A stretch of DNA of 64,000 nt, taken from positions 186,001-250,000 of the forward strand of contig NZ_JAUHHC010000002.1 of the NCBI RefSeq assembly GCF_030410485.1. Reading direction: 5' to 3'. The notes beneath the pieces are model-generated. The model searched no databases. It worked only from the letters and a program-made list of their open reading frames with translations, and was not told where the DNA came from. Of this stretch, positions 57,001 to 64,000 are shown one piece after another. Both the position numbers and the translations under genes were made by a program. The DNA is from Roseateles violae. GTDB lineage: Bacteria; Pseudomonadota; Gammaproteobacteria; Burkholderiales; Burkholderiaceae_C. Each line of letters begins with the position of its first letter. Positions within the stretch are counted from its first letter, which is position 1.

Positions 57001-59153
57001 TCGGTGCTGCCGCCGAACGGATCGGTGGTGGTGGCCACCACGCGCACCGTCATGCCGACCATCGACTGGTCGGAGGCGATGTTCAGCTGCGCGTCGGTCT
57101 GGCCGCTGAGATTGTTCCAGTTCGCGCCGTCGAAGGACTGCCACTGGTAGGCGGTGGTGGTGGCACCGTCTGCGTCGCTGACCGCCGTCAGGGCGGCCGT
57201 CAGGCTGCCGCCTTCCGCGGCCGTGCCGGTCACGGCCAGCGAGCCGCTGGCTTGGTCATCGACATTGGCGATGGTCTGGGCGTCGCCGATGAAATCGGTG
57301 GTGCCGCCCAGCACGTCGGTGGTCGTGGCCACCACGCGCACCGTCATGCCGACCATCGACTGGTCGGAGGCGATGTTCAGCTGCGCGTCGGTCTGGCCGC
57401 TGAGGTTGTTCCAGTTCGCGCCGTCGAAGGACTGCCACTGGTAGGCGGTGGTGGTGGCACCGTCTGCGTCGCTGACCGCCGTCAGGGCGGCCGTCAGGCT
57501 GCCGCCTTCCGCGGCCGTGCCGGTCACGGCCAGCGAGCAGCTGGCTTGGTCATCGACATTGGCGATGGTCTGGGCGTCGCCGATGAAATCGGTGGTGCCG
57601 CCCAGCACGTCGGTGGTCGTGGCCACCACGCGCACCGTCATGCCGACCATCGACTGGTCGGAGGCGATGTTCAGCTGCGCGTCGGTCTGGCCGCTGAGGT
57701 TGTTCCAGTTCGCGCCGTCGAAGGACTGCCACTGGTAGGCGGTGGTGGTGGCACCGTCTGCGTCGCTGACCGCGGTCAGGGCGGCCGTCAGGCTGGCGCC
57801 TTCGGCGGCCGTGCCGGTCACCGCCAGCGAGCCGCTGGCTTGGTCATCGACATTGGCGATGGTCTGGGCGTCGCCGATGAAATCGGTGGTGCCGCCCAGC
57901 ACGTCGGTGGTCGTGGCCACCACGCGCACCGTCATGCCGACCATCGACTGGTCGGAGGCGATGTTCAGCTGCGCGTCGGTCTGGCCGCCGAGATTGTTCC
58001 AGTTCGCGCCGTCGAAGGACTGCCACTGGTAGGCGGTGGTGGTGGCACCGTCTGCGTCGCTCACCGCGGTCAGGGCGGCCGTCAGGCTGCCGCCTTCGGC
58101 GGCCGTGCCGGTCACGGCCAGCGAGCCGGTGGCCGCGTCGTCGACGGCGGTCAGGCTGTAGCTCTGGCTGGCTGCGACGCTGCCGCCGTGGCCGTCGACG
58201 ACGCTGTAGCTCAGCGTGACCGGGCCGTTGTAGTTGGCCGTGGGCGTGATGGTCCAGGAACCATCGGGGTTCTGGGCCGCCGTGCCGTTGCTGGCGGTCA
58301 GCGCCGACACGGACAGCGTGTCGCCGTCGACGTCGGAGAAGCCGGCCAGCAGCTCGGCGGCGCTGACGGTGTAACCGCTGTCCTCGGTGCCGGCGGCCAG
58401 TGCGGCCGTGGCGGTGCCGGTGGGCGCATCGTTGACGGCGGCCAGGCTGAAGCTCTGGCTGGCTGCAATGCTGCTTCCTTGGCCGTCAATCACGTTGTAG
58501 CTGAGATTGACCTGGCCGTTGTAGTTGGCGTCGGGCGTGAAGGTCCAAGTGCCGTCGTGGTTGTCCTGCAAGCTGCCATGGCTGGCAGTCAGGCCGGTGA
58601 CCGACAGCGTGTCGCCGTCGACATCGCTGAAGCCCTGCAGCAGATCGCTTGCATGAATCGTGTAGGCGGTGTCCTCGGTGCCGTTTGCCAGATGAGCGGT
58701 CGCCGAACCGGTTGTCGCGTCGTTCGCGCCGATGACGGTGAAGGAGACCTTGGCCCAGCTCAGGGTGCCGTTGCCGAGCTGGATCGTGTAGACGAAGGTC
58801 TCGGTGATCGTCTCGCCGGCGGCCAGCGATTCCACGCTCTTGCCGCCCAGCGAATGGCTGATGTCGAGCTGGATCTTGCCGTTGACGATCTGGATCCGGT
58901 TGCCGCTGGGCAGCGTTTCCCAGCCGGTGTTGACGTTGTTGGTCAGCAGATCGTTGAGGAAGCCGGCGTTGCCTTCATCGATGGAGAACAGCTTCTTCGC
59001 GTTGCCGCCGAGGTCGTTCGACATCACATCCAGCGTGACGATCCGGCTGGCCGCGTTGTAGAGCTGGGACGCCAGCAGTTCGTTCTGCGTGTAGTAGTAG
59101 TTGTCATCGCCAGCCTGCGGCGTTTTGGAAAGCGACGTGGTGTTGGTAGCCAT
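54042..59153 (-). CDS. Giant repeat-rich RTX adhesin secreted by type I system
   Basis: Surface or secreted protein of 1703 residues without a signal peptide. Residues 1-140 form a unique N-terminal head. Then follow about 13 Ig-like/cadherin-like domains: two diverged tandem-95-type (about 145-338), four nearly identical 98-residue repeats (339-731, AEGGSLTAALTAVSD), three 90-residue repeats (731-1002, ISGTAAEDQTLTASN), one 98-residue repeat (1002-1100), and three 97-residue repeats (1100-1391, GTEDQAYTVSAATLL). A cadherin-like domain and RTX Ca-binding nonapeptides (about 1511-1591, GGLGNDALNG, GGAGADTLMG) precede the C-terminal secretion signal (about 1600-1703). Type I export, calcium-dependent folding and adhesion or biofilm function are inferred from these families. 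One Cys occurs, at residue 539. AAGGA lies ten bases before the ATG. Confidence 0.9.
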   Translation of the reverse strand: MATNTTSLSKTPQAGDDNYYYTQNELLASQLYNAASRIVTLDVMSNDLGGNAKKLFSIDEGNAGFLNDLLTNNVNTGWETLPSGNRIQIVNGKIQLDISHSLGGKSVESLAAGETITETFVYTIQLGNGTLSWAKVSFTVIGANDATTGSATAHLANGTEDTAYTIHASDLLQGFSDVDGDTLSVTGLTASHGSLQDNHDGTWTFTPDANYNGQVNLSYNVIDGQGSSIAASQSFSLAAVNDAPTGTATAALAAGTEDSGYTVSAAELLAGFSDVDGDTLSVSALTASNGTAAQNPDGSWTITPTANYNGPVTLSYSVVDGHGGSVAASQSYSLTAVDDAATGSLAVTGTAAEGGSLTAALTAVSDADGATTTAYQWQSFDGANWNNLGGQTDAQLNIASDQSMVGMTVRVVATTTDVLGGTTDFIGDAQTIANVDDQASGSLAVTGTAAEGASLTAALTAVSDADGATTTAYQWQSFDGANWNNLSGQTDAQLNIASDQSMVGMTVRVVATTTDVLGGTTDFIGDAQTIANVDDQASCSLAVTGTAAEGGSLTAALTAVSDADGATTTAYQWQSFDGANWNNLSGQTDAQLNIASDQSMVGMTVRVVATTTDVLGGTTDFIGDAQTIANVDDQASGSLAVTGTAAEGGSLTAALTAVSDADGATTTAYQWQSFDGANWNNLSGQTDAQLNIASDQSMVGMTVRVVATTTDPFGGSTDFTGAAQTIANVNDAPTGTVTISGIAAEDQTLSASNTLADEDGLGPISYSWFADGNQVGTGESYTLGQTDVGKTFTVQASYTDAFGAHESVSSAATAAVANVNDAPTGGVTISGTAAEDQTLTASNTLADEDGLGPISYSWFADGNQVGTGESYTLGQADVGKTFTVQASYTDAFGAHESVSSAATAAVANVNDAPTGGVTISGIAAEDQTLTASNTLADEDGLGAITYSWFADGVDTGVTGATYTLGQADVGKTFTVQASYIDAYGTHESVTSAATAAVANVEDEATGSLAVTGTAAEGGSLTAALTAVSDEDGATSIAYQWQSFDGSSWNNLGGQSNAQLDIASDQSMVGMTVRVVATTTDPFGGSTDFTSAAQTIANVNDAPTGAASAVLGAGTEDQAYTVSAATLLQGFSDVDGDTLSVSGLSSNHGTVVNNGNGTFTITPTANYNGPVSLSYSVIDGNGGSIAASQSFTLAAVNDAPTGSATAVLSAGTEDQAYTVSEATLLQGFSDVDGDTLSVSGLSSNHGTVVNNGNGTFTITPSANYNGPVSLSYSVIDGNGGSIAASQSFTLAAVNDAPTGAASAALAAGTEDQSYIVSAATLLQGFSDVDGDTLSVSGLSSNHGTVVNNGNGTFTITPTANYNGPVSLSYNVIDGNGGSVAASQSFTLAAVNDAPVFTSGTTVGTIREHLINAAANGFDSTAVGTVSASDIEGSTLSYSIVSDSSGGAFKINAGSGAISVRDVSLLDYEAASGLSTDGNGKYYSLTVGASDGSTTTTQSVKIYLTDVSSTATTGADNYIDGGVGNDSFSMNNGNDVAFGDGGIDTLNGQGDNDLIFGGLGNDALNGNNGNDTLYGGAGADTLMGGNGADTFVFGDGSLAGTFDSIGDFSVGDGDKIHLVNDYAGLFTALANGSLAANAFASGANLTTAANANVRIIYDTVTGNLYYDADGNGGGAATQFATVTSNGSNHPALSAGDFLVGAAPGP
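54981..55853 (-). repeat. Three 291-bp tandem repeats (A type) in adhesin
   Basis: Three direct repeats with junctions at 54981, 55272 and 55563 encode the 97-residue domain that opens GTEDQAYTVSA and contains GNGTFTITPTANYNGPVSLSYSV. They differ by few bases, indicating recent duplication or gene conversion. Confidence 0.88.
55854..56147 (-). repeat. Isolated 294-bp C-type repeat in adhesin
   Basis: One copy of the 98-residue domain, slightly diverged from the four-copy block (for example SDEDGATSIAYQWQ), lies between the A and B blocks. It shares DPFGGSTDFT with the C-terminal-most copy of that block. Confidence 0.85.
56148..56960 (-). repeat. Three 270-273-bp tandem repeats (B type) in adhesin
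   Basis: Copies start at 56148, 56421 and 56691 and encode 90-91-residue Ig-like domains with ISGTAAEDQTL and SYSWFADGNQVGTGESYTLGQ. The copy at 56148 has one extra codon and a different loop (VDTGVTGATY). Confidence 0.88.
56961..58136 (-). repeat. Four near-identical 294-bp tandem repeats (C type) in adhesin
   Basis: Copies start at 56961, 57255, 57549 and 57843 with a strict 294-bp period. Three share DVLGGTTDFIGDAQTIANVDDQ and differ by only a few bases. Such arrays are prone to copy-number change by recombination and to assembly collapse. Confidence 0.9.
58137..58720 (-). repeat. Two diverged A-like repeats near adhesin N-terminus
   Basis: Two copies of about 288-294 bp encode domains with GFSDVDGDTLSV and ANYNGxVxLSY, related to the A block but clearly diverged in sequence (QDNHDGTWTFTPD and QNPDGSWTITPT). 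They appear older than the central arrays. Confidence 0.75.
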
Positions 59154-59336
59154 GGGTCTTCAATCCTTTGGACGTGGTGACGGGGTTCCGAAGCAGGTGC
59201 TGGCCTTCGACGTGTGACGGAATGTAGGCCTGGGCTCAGATCGCCGCTCCCCCCGGAGCGCGGGAAGGGATGGCCCCTATTCGCGGGCTCGGTCCCGGGG
59301 CCGTCCGGGTTCACCCGGCCCCCGATATACGGGGGC

Positions 59337-59359
59337 GAGGCTCTTTAGAATCGAGCCTC
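59337..59359. promoter_or_regulatory. Palindrome around a -10-like element upstream of nadB
   Basis: GAGGCTC (59337-59343) and GAGCCTC (59353-59359) flank TAGAAT (59346-59351), a good sigma-70 -10 sequence 46 bases before the nadB ATG. A second small dyad, GCCCCC and GGGGGC, lies just upstream at 59318-59336. A repressor site is possible; none is known to me with this sequence. The remaining 244-bp gap to the adhesin start shows no gene. Confidence 0.5.
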
Positions 59360-59397
59360 CGCTAATCGACCAGGCCGCGCCACCAGCGGCCGCCTCA

Positions 59398-60999
59398 ATG
59401 ACGACTCAATCTCCCGTGGTGATCGTGGGCGCCGGCCTGGCCGGCCTGACCGTGGCCCTGCATCTGGCCGACCGCCTGCCGGTCGTCGTGCTGGCCAAGC
59501 GCGAGCTCAGCGAGGCGGCCACCGCCTGGGCGCAGGGCGGCATCGTCGGGGTGCTGGGCGAGGACGACAGCATCGACAGCCATGTGCGCGACACCCAGGA
59601 CGCCGGCGCCGGCCTGGTCGACGAGGCGACCGCGCGCTTCATCGCCGAGCGCAGTGCGGCGGCGGTCGAATGGCTGGTCGGGCAGGGCGTGCCCTTCACA
59701 CCCGACGACGACGGCCCGCTGGGCCTGCACCTGACCCGCGAGGGCGGCCATGCGGTGCGGCGCATCGCCCATGCGGCCGACGCGACCGGCAAGGCCATCC
59801 ACGACCAGCTGCTCGACGCGGCGCGCCGGCATCCGAACATCACGCTGCGCGAGCGCTGGATGGCGCTGGACCTGATCACCTCGCGCCATCTGCACCGCGA
59901 CGAAGTCCCGCATTGCTACGGCATCTACGCGCTGGACATCGACACGCAGAAGGTCGAGACGCTGCCGGCGCGCGCGGTGGTGCTGGCCACCGGCGGGGCC
60001 GGCAAGGTCTACCGCTACACCACCAACCCCGACACCTCGACCGGCGACGGCATCGCGATGGCCTGGCGGGCCGGCTGCCGGGTGGCGAACATGGAATTCA
60101 TCCAGTTCCACCCGACCTGCCTCTACCACCCGCAGGAGCGCAGCTTCCTGATCACCGAGGCCTTGCGCGGCGAAGGCGCGCACCTGAAGCTGCCCGAGCA
60201 TGTGGGCGGCGCGCGCTTCATGGCCGCGCACGACGAGCGCATGGAGCTGGCGCCGCGCGACATCGTCGCCCGCGCGATCGACTTCGAGATGAAGAAGCAT
60301 GGCGTCGACCATGTGTGGCTGGACGCGACGCATCTGGGCGAAGACTTCCTGAAGTCGCATTTCCCGACCATCCACGCGCGCTGCCTGGCCCTGGGCATCG
60401 ACATTGCGCGCGAGCCGATTCCGGTCGTGCCGGCCGTGCACTTCACCTGCGGCGGCGTCGTCACCGACCTGAACGGCCGCTGCGATCTGCCGGGGCTTTA
60501 TGCGGTCGGCGAGACCACCTACACCGGCCTGCATGGCGCGAACCGCCTGGCCAGCAACTCGCTGCTGGAATGCGTGGTGCTGGGCCAGACCTGCGCCGAC
60601 GACATCCTGGCGCTGCCGCAGGCCTCGCCGCCGGCCCTGCCGGCCTGGGACGAGAGCCAGGTCGAGAACGCCGACGAGCAGGTCGTCATCGCCCACAACT
60701 GGGACGAACTGCGCCTCTTGATGTGGAACTACGTCGGCATCGTGCGCACGACCAAGCGCCTGGAGCGCGCGCTGCACCGGATCGCGCTCTTGCGCAGCGA
60801 GATCGACGACTACTACGCCAACTTCCGCGTCAGCCGCGACCTGCTGGAACTGCGCAATCTGGTCGAATGCGCGGAGCTGATCGTGCGCTCGGCGCTCTTG
60901 CGGCACGAGAGCCGCGGCCTGCACTACAGCCGCGACTATCCGCGCACCTTGCCGGTCAGCTTCCCGACGGTGCTGATCACCGAGCGCGGCCAGCGCTAG
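59398..60999 (+). CDS. nadB: L-aspartate oxidase
   Basis: Flavoprotein of 533 residues oxidising aspartate to iminoaspartate, the first step of de novo NAD synthesis. FAD motif [18 protein letters not shown] opens the protein; [55 protein letters not shown] and [21 protein letters not shown] are diagnostic for NadB over fumarate reductase/succinate dehydrogenase. It acts with NadA, encoded 0.5 kb away on the opposite strand. ATG at 59398 sits 20 residues or fewer before the FAD loop. nadC is not in the window. Confidence 0.96.
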   Translation: MTTQSPVVIVGAGLAGLTVALHLADRLPVVVLAKRELSEAATAWAQGGIVGVLGEDDSIDSHVRDTQDAGAGLVDEATARFIAERSAAAVEWLVGQGVPFTPDDDGPLGLHLTREGGHAVRRIAHAADATGKAIHDQLLDAARRHPNITLRERWMALDLITSRHLHRDEVPHCYGIYALDIDTQKVETLPARAVVLATGGAGKVYRYTTNPDTSTGDGIAMAWRAGCRVANMEFIQFHPTCLYHPQERSFLITEALRGEGAHLKLPEHVGGARFMAAHDERMELAPRDIVARAIDFEMKKHGVDHVWLDATHLGEDFLKSHFPTIHARCLALGIDIAREPIPVVPAVHFTCGGVVTDLNGRCDLPGLYAVGETTYTGLHGANRLASNSLLECVVLGQTCADDILALPQASPPALPAWDESQVENADEQVVIAHNWDELRLLMWNYVGIVRTTKRLERALHRIALLRSEIDDYYANFRVSRDLLELRNLVECAELIVRSALLRHESRGLHYSRDYPRTLPVSFPTVLITERGQR

Positions 61000-61006
61000 A
61001 GATCGT

Positions 61007-61128
61007 GAGCCCCTCGTCCGCGGGTGCGCGGACGGTCCCCGAGGGACTCCCTTGTCGGCCGGCCTGAGCCGTCCGGCGAGCGATCAAATCGTCCTTGGGG
61101 CGGCCCGGCGGACGATTTGAGGGGGCTC
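61007..61128. repeat. Multi-hairpin region between convergent nadB and ComFB-like gene
   Basis: The gap contains CGTCCGCG/CGCGGACG (61015-61034), GTCCC/GGGAC (61035-61047) and an 11-bp stem TCAAATCGTCC/GGACGATTTGA (61084-61094 with 61110-61120). GAGCCCCTC at its left edge is nearly complementary to GAGGGGGCTC at its right edge, so the whole stretch can fold as one branched structure. It probably ends transcription from both sides although no T-tract is present. Confidence 0.65.
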
Positions 61129-61420
61129 AACCGGCCCGCGAGCGCAGCGCCGTGCGCGCCTCCACGAAGTTGAAGGCATAGCTGACCGCCTCGGCGATCG
61201 CGCTGTCGATCTCGGCGCGCTCGTGCTCGGTCAGGTAGAAGGCGAAGTCGACCTCATGGCGGATGTAGCGCGGCGGCAGGCGGTTCAGCGCCACGCAGGC
61301 GATGTCGCACAGCATGTCGCCGCTGAGCTCCAGATGGCCGTATTGCGGGGCCACTTCCATCACCTTGGCGAAGACCTCGCGTTCGTGATGGTTGTAGAGC
61401 GAGCTGAAGTCCTGGGCCAT
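61127..61420 (-). CDS. ComFB-family protein
   Basis: Small protein of 97 residues resembling the late competence ComFB family. The core DMLCDIACVALNRLPPRYIRHEVDFAFYLTEHERAEI matches the usual cxxDxxxxALNxLPPxY pattern. ComFB proteins of cyanobacteria and others have recently been reported to bind cyclic dinucleotides; whether this short copy does so is unknown. It lies 46 bases downstream of nadA on the same strand, and so may be co-transcribed with it. The ATG at 61420 gives MAQDFSSLYNHHERE, a normal start. Confidence 0.82.
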   Translation of the reverse strand: MAQDFSSLYNHHEREVFAKVMEVAPQYGHLELSGDMLCDIACVALNRLPPRYIRHEVDFAFYLTEHERAEIDSAIAEAVSYAFNFVEARTALRSRAG

Positions 61421-61466
61421 GGTGCGAGCCTGTCTGGGAAAGATGACAAGGGCAATTTATAGCGCC

Positions 61467-62582
61467 TCAGGCGGCGCCTATGCCCGGAACGAAGCCGGCT
61501 TGACCGGGCTTTTTCCCCGCTTTCAGCGCGGCGGTGAAGTCCAGCATCCTCTCGATGCAGGCCAGCGCCTGCGCGCGGATAGGCTCCTCGACCCGGATCT
61601 CGCCGCTGCCTTTTTCCAGGCAGTCGATCACGCCCTGCAGCCCGTTCATCGCCATCCAGGGGCAATGCGCGCAGCTCTTGCAGGTGGCGCTGTTGCCGGC
61701 GGTCGGCGCCTCGATCAGGGTCTTGCCCGGGGCCAGCTGGCGCATCCGGTGCAGGATGCCGTTGTCGGTGGCGACGATGTACTCCTGCGCCGCTCCCTCG
61801 ACGACGGCCTTGATCAGGGCCGAGGTCGAGCCGACCACGTCGGCCTTGTCGACCACGCTCTTCGGCGACTCGGGGTGCACCAGCACCATCGCGCCCGGAT
61901 GCTGCTCGCGCAGCAGATCCAGCTCCAGGCCCTTGAATTCGTCGTGCACGATGCAGGCGCCGTTCCACATCAGCATGTCGGCGCCGGTCTGCTCCTGGAT
62001 GTAGCGGCCCAGGTGCCGGTCCGGCGCCCAGAGGATCTTCTGGCCCTGCGCCTTCAGGTGCGCGACGATCTCCAGCGCGCAGGAGCTGGTCACCATCCAG
62101 TCGGCGCGCGCCTTCACCGCCGCGCTGGTGTTGGCGTAGACGACGACCTGGCGGTCCGGATGGGCGTCGCAGAAGCGCGCGAACTCGTCGGCCGGACAGC
62201 CCAGATCCAGCGAGCAGGTTGCGTCCAGATCCGGCATCAGTACGCGCTTCTCGGGCGAGAGGATCTTGGCGCTCTCGCCCATGAAGCGCACGCCGGCCAC
62301 GACCAGGGTCTGGGCCGCATGGTCGCGGCCGAAGCGGGCCATCTCCAGCGAATCGGACACGATGCCGCCGGTCTCCAGCGCCAGGTCTTGCAGATCGCCG
62401 TCCACGTAGTAATGCGCGACCAGTACCGCATTGCGCGCCTTTAGCAGCGCCGCGGCCCTGGCCTTCAGATCCCGGCGCTGGGCCGGGTTCAACGGCGCTG
62501 GCACCTTGGCCCAGGCATGGGCGGTGCAGCTGGCACCTTCGGCGTCCTGGCGGGTGTAATCGAAAAGAACTTGCTCGCTCAT
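61467..62582 (-). CDS. nadA: Quinolinate synthase
   Basis: 4Fe-4S enzyme of 371 residues that condenses iminoaspartate with dihydroxyacetone phosphate to quinolinate, in partnership with NadB. Cluster cysteines can be placed in [22 protein letters not shown] and [36 protein letters not shown] and [11 protein letters not shown] are conserved substrate-binding blocks, and [23 protein letters not shown] is typical. It runs convergent to nadB, so the two NAD genes do not form an operon here. The ATG at 62582 lies 26 bases from the response-regulator stop. Confidence 0.96.
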   Translation of the reverse strand: MSEQVLFDYTRQDAEGASCTAHAWAKVPAPLNPAQRRDLKARAAALLKARNAVLVAHYYVDGDLQDLALETGGIVSDSLEMARFGRDHAAQTLVVAGVRFMGESAKILSPEKRVLMPDLDATCSLDLGCPADEFARFCDAHPDRQVVVYANTSAAVKARADWMVTSSCALEIVAHLKAQGQKILWAPDRHLGRYIQEQTGADMLMWNGACIVHDEFKGLELDLLREQHPGAMVLVHPESPKSVVDKADVVGSTSALIKAVVEGAAQEYIVATDNGILHRMRQLAPGKTLIEAPTAGNSATCKSCAHCPWMAMNGLQGVIDCLEKGSGEIRVEEPIRAQALACIERMLDFTAALKAGKKPGQAGFVPGIGAA

Positions 62583-62607
62583 GCAGCGATTGTCGCCGAG
62601 CCCGGAT

Positions 62608-63390
62608 TCAGCGCTCGAGCCAGGCCCGGAAGGCCCCGGCCCGCTCCTGGCTGATCAGCAGCTCGCCGTCCAGGGCCGGCGTCAGCTCCAGCCGCAGGCG
62701 CCCCTTGCCGGCCGCGGCGAAGCGGCGCACCGCGTCGGCGGCGACCAGCAGCTGCCGGTTGGCGCGGAAGAAGCGGCGCGGATCGAGCCGCTGCTCCAGC
62801 TCGCCCAGGGTCGGCTCGACCAGAAAGCGCTGGCCGGCGCGGTCGACCGCGAAGCTGAGCTTGTCCAGCGAGACGAAGCAGGCGATGGACGCGATCTCCA
62901 GTGCATGGAACTGGCCGCCCTTGCGGCCGACGATGCGTTGCTGCTGCTCCTGCGCTGCCGGGCCGCCGCCGAGCGCCTGCAGCAACTGCTCCAGCCTATC
63001 CAGGCGCGCATCGCGCGGCTCGGCGCGGAACAGCCGCGCCTTGGACAGTGCCTGGGCCAGGGCGGCATCGGAGACCGGCTTCAGCAGGTAGTCGACCGCC
63101 AGCGCCTGGAAGGCCTGCAAGGCGAAGCGATCGTAGGCGGTGGTGAAGATCACCGGAATCGCCAGCTGCCGCTCGCGGAACAGCTCCAGCGACAGGCCGT
63201 CGGCGAGCTGGATGTCGAGCAGCAGCAGCTCCGGCGCGGCCGCGCCCGCGTGGGCGGTCAGCCAGTCCAGCGTGCCCCGCACCGTGTCGCTGTGGCCGAG
63301 CAGCTGGACCTCGGGCGCCACGCGGGCCAGGGTCGCGATCAGGCGCTCGCGCGCCGGCGCCTCGTCCTCGGCGATGAAGACGGTCTTCAT
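62608..63390 (-). CDS. LytTR-family response regulator
   Basis: Two-component regulator of 260 residues. The receiver domain (1-120) has the acidic pair in [11 protein letters not shown], phospho-acceptor Asp59 in [11 protein letters not shown], Thr in [14 protein letters not shown] and Lys in [11 protein letters not shown]. The C-terminal LytTR DNA-binding domain (about 155-258) has [19 protein letters not shown] and [12 protein letters not shown]. Its ATG overlaps the stop of the kinase gene (ATGA), so the pair is co-translated. The ligands and target genes are unknown; LytTR systems often control extracellular polymers, autolysis or adhesion. Confidence 0.93.
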   Translation of the reverse strand: MKTVFIAEDEAPARERLIATLARVAPEVQLLGHSDTVRGTLDWLTAHAGAAAPELLLLDIQLADGLSLELFRERQLAIPVIFTTAYDRFALQAFQALAVDYLLKPVSDAALAQALSKARLFRAEPRDARLDRLEQLLQALGGGPAAQEQQQRIVGRKGGQFHALEIASIACFVSLDKLSFAVDRAGQRFLVEPTLGELEQRLDPRRFFRANRQLLVAADAVRRFAAAGKGRLRLELTPALDGELLISQERAGAFRAWLER

Positions 63391-64000
63391 GCGGCGGACT
63401 CCAGCGGCCGCAGCGGCACCAGGGGGATGCGGACCTCGAAGACGCCGTCCTCGCGCCGCCGCTCCAGCGCGCGGCCGCTGAGCAGGCGGCAGCGCTCGTC
63501 CAGATTGGCCAGGCCCAGGCCCGGCGAGGGCAGGGCGCTGCGGCGCGGGCGCAAGGCATTGCGCACCTGCACCGCGTCGCCGGCAAGGCTGAAGTCCAGC
63601 CGCAGCGGCTGCGCCAGGCTGGCCTCGTTGTGCTTGATCGCGTTCTCCATCAGGGTCTGCAGCGCCAGCGGCGGCAATTGCCAGCGCGCGGTCTGCAGGG
63701 CCGGGTCCAGCTGCAGCGGCACGGCCGCGCCGAAGCGCAGCGCCAGCAGCCGGTGGTAGTGGCGCAGAAAGGCGAGCTCCTCGTCCAGCGGCACCAGATC
63801 GCGCTGGCGGCTGTCCAGCACATAGCGGTAGATCTCCGCCAGGGTGTCGCTGAACTCGCGCGCCAGCGCCGGCTTGCTGGCGATCAGATGGCCCAGGGTG
63901 TTCAGGCTGTTGAAGAGGAAATGCGGATCGAGCTGGGCCTTCAGCGCGGCCAGCTCCGCCTGCGCGCGGGCGCGCTCGAGGCGCTCGACGCGCAGCATGT
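63387..64000 (-). CDS. LytS-type sensor histidine kinase, 5' part missing
   Basis: C-terminal part (about 204 residues visible) of a sensor histidine kinase of the LytS/YehU type, truncated at the right edge. The His_kinase motif LDPHFLFNSLNTLGHLIAS contains the phospho-accepting His, LPPLALQTLMENAIKHN is the N box of the ATPase, and GLGLANLDERCRLL is the G box. The missing N-terminus would hold membrane helices or a sensor. It pairs with the LytTR regulator gene directly downstream. Confidence 0.92.
   Translation of the reverse strand, partial: MLRVERLERARAQAELAALKAQLDPHFLFNSLNTLGHLIASKPALAREFSDTLAEIYRYVLDSRQRDLVPLDEELAFLRHYHRLLALRFGAAVPLQLDPALQTARWQLPPLALQTLMENAIKHNEASLAQPLRLDFSLAGDAVQVRNALRPRRSALPSPGLGLANLDERCRLLSGRALERRREDGVFEVRIPLVPLRPLESAA

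Noticed and set aside
52122-59180. An open frame of 2352 codons on the plus strand antisense to the adhesin and exporter genes
   Set aside because: Its length follows from GC-rich third-position bias and the repeats of the real genes opposite. It lacks domains, is low in complexity (Gly/Asp/Val/Gln runs), and crosses three well-supported genes.

Overview
The window is chromosomal DNA from a GC-rich betaproteobacterium (by eye roughly two thirds to 70 % G+C). Gene content and order (paaABCDE with TetR-type PaaR, alaA-hom-thrC-moeA-moaD-moaE-crcB-clpB, PIN-PhoH, Bug/TTT receptor, PA2778/PA2779 pair) point to Burkholderiales, plausibly the Roseateles/Rubrivivax/Leptothrix group; the genus is an inference. 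I see no rRNA, tRNA, insertion sequence, prophage or CRISPR array. Genes are packed tightly, with many 4-base start/stop overlaps and several convergent gene pairs that overlap at their 3' ends.

Layout. 1-8.2 kb: partial panE, a Mpo1-like membrane protein, a YceI-type lipoprotein, moaA coupled to a GNAT acetyltransferase, a PfkB sugar kinase, a geranylgeranyl-reductase-like flavoprotein, and a two-gene DNA-repair-like operon (radical SAM + DUF4130) behind a perfect LexA box. 8.2-19.3 kb: the phenylacetate catabolic island paaY | paaG-paaI-paaK-paaABCDE-paaR-SBP-paaZ, with a 14-bp palindrome between the divergent paaY and paaG. It covers activation, epoxidation, ring opening and aldehyde oxidation; the lower beta-oxidation genes (paaF/H/J) are not in the window. 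19.3-28.5 kb: a chemoreceptor with a sigma-28-like promoter, PPC/DUF296 protein, LEA-type lipoprotein, NlpC/P60 hydrolase, propionyl-CoA synthetase, a secreted M3 peptidase and a Bug receptor. 28.6-38.3 kb: secreted pullulanase, DHA2 efflux pump, YidB-like protein, Cof-type phosphatase, PIN-PhoH ATPase, peroxiredoxin and an Mth938-like protein.

38.3-49.9 kb: alanine/threonine biosynthesis (alaA, hom, thrC) runs into molybdenum-cofactor genes (moeA, moaD), is interrupted by three genes on the opposite strand (TorT-like periplasmic protein, PA2778-like peptidase, PA2779-like membrane protein), then resumes with moaE, crcB and clpB, the last behind a sigma-32-like promoter. 50.8-59.2 kb: a type I secretion locus with a 1703-residue repeat-rich RTX adhesin followed by its ABC exporter and membrane-fusion protein. 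59.4-64 kb: nadB and nadA in convergent orientation around a ComFB-like gene, then a LytTR response regulator and its LytS-type kinase, cut by the window end.

Most noteworthy: the SOS-box-controlled radical SAM/DUF4130 operon without a visible uracil-DNA-glycosylase partner, the orphan TorT-like protein lodged inside the molybdenum-cofactor cluster, the mosaic adhesin with near-identical tandem repeats and one lone cysteine, and a possible small RNA or attenuator upstream of phoH.
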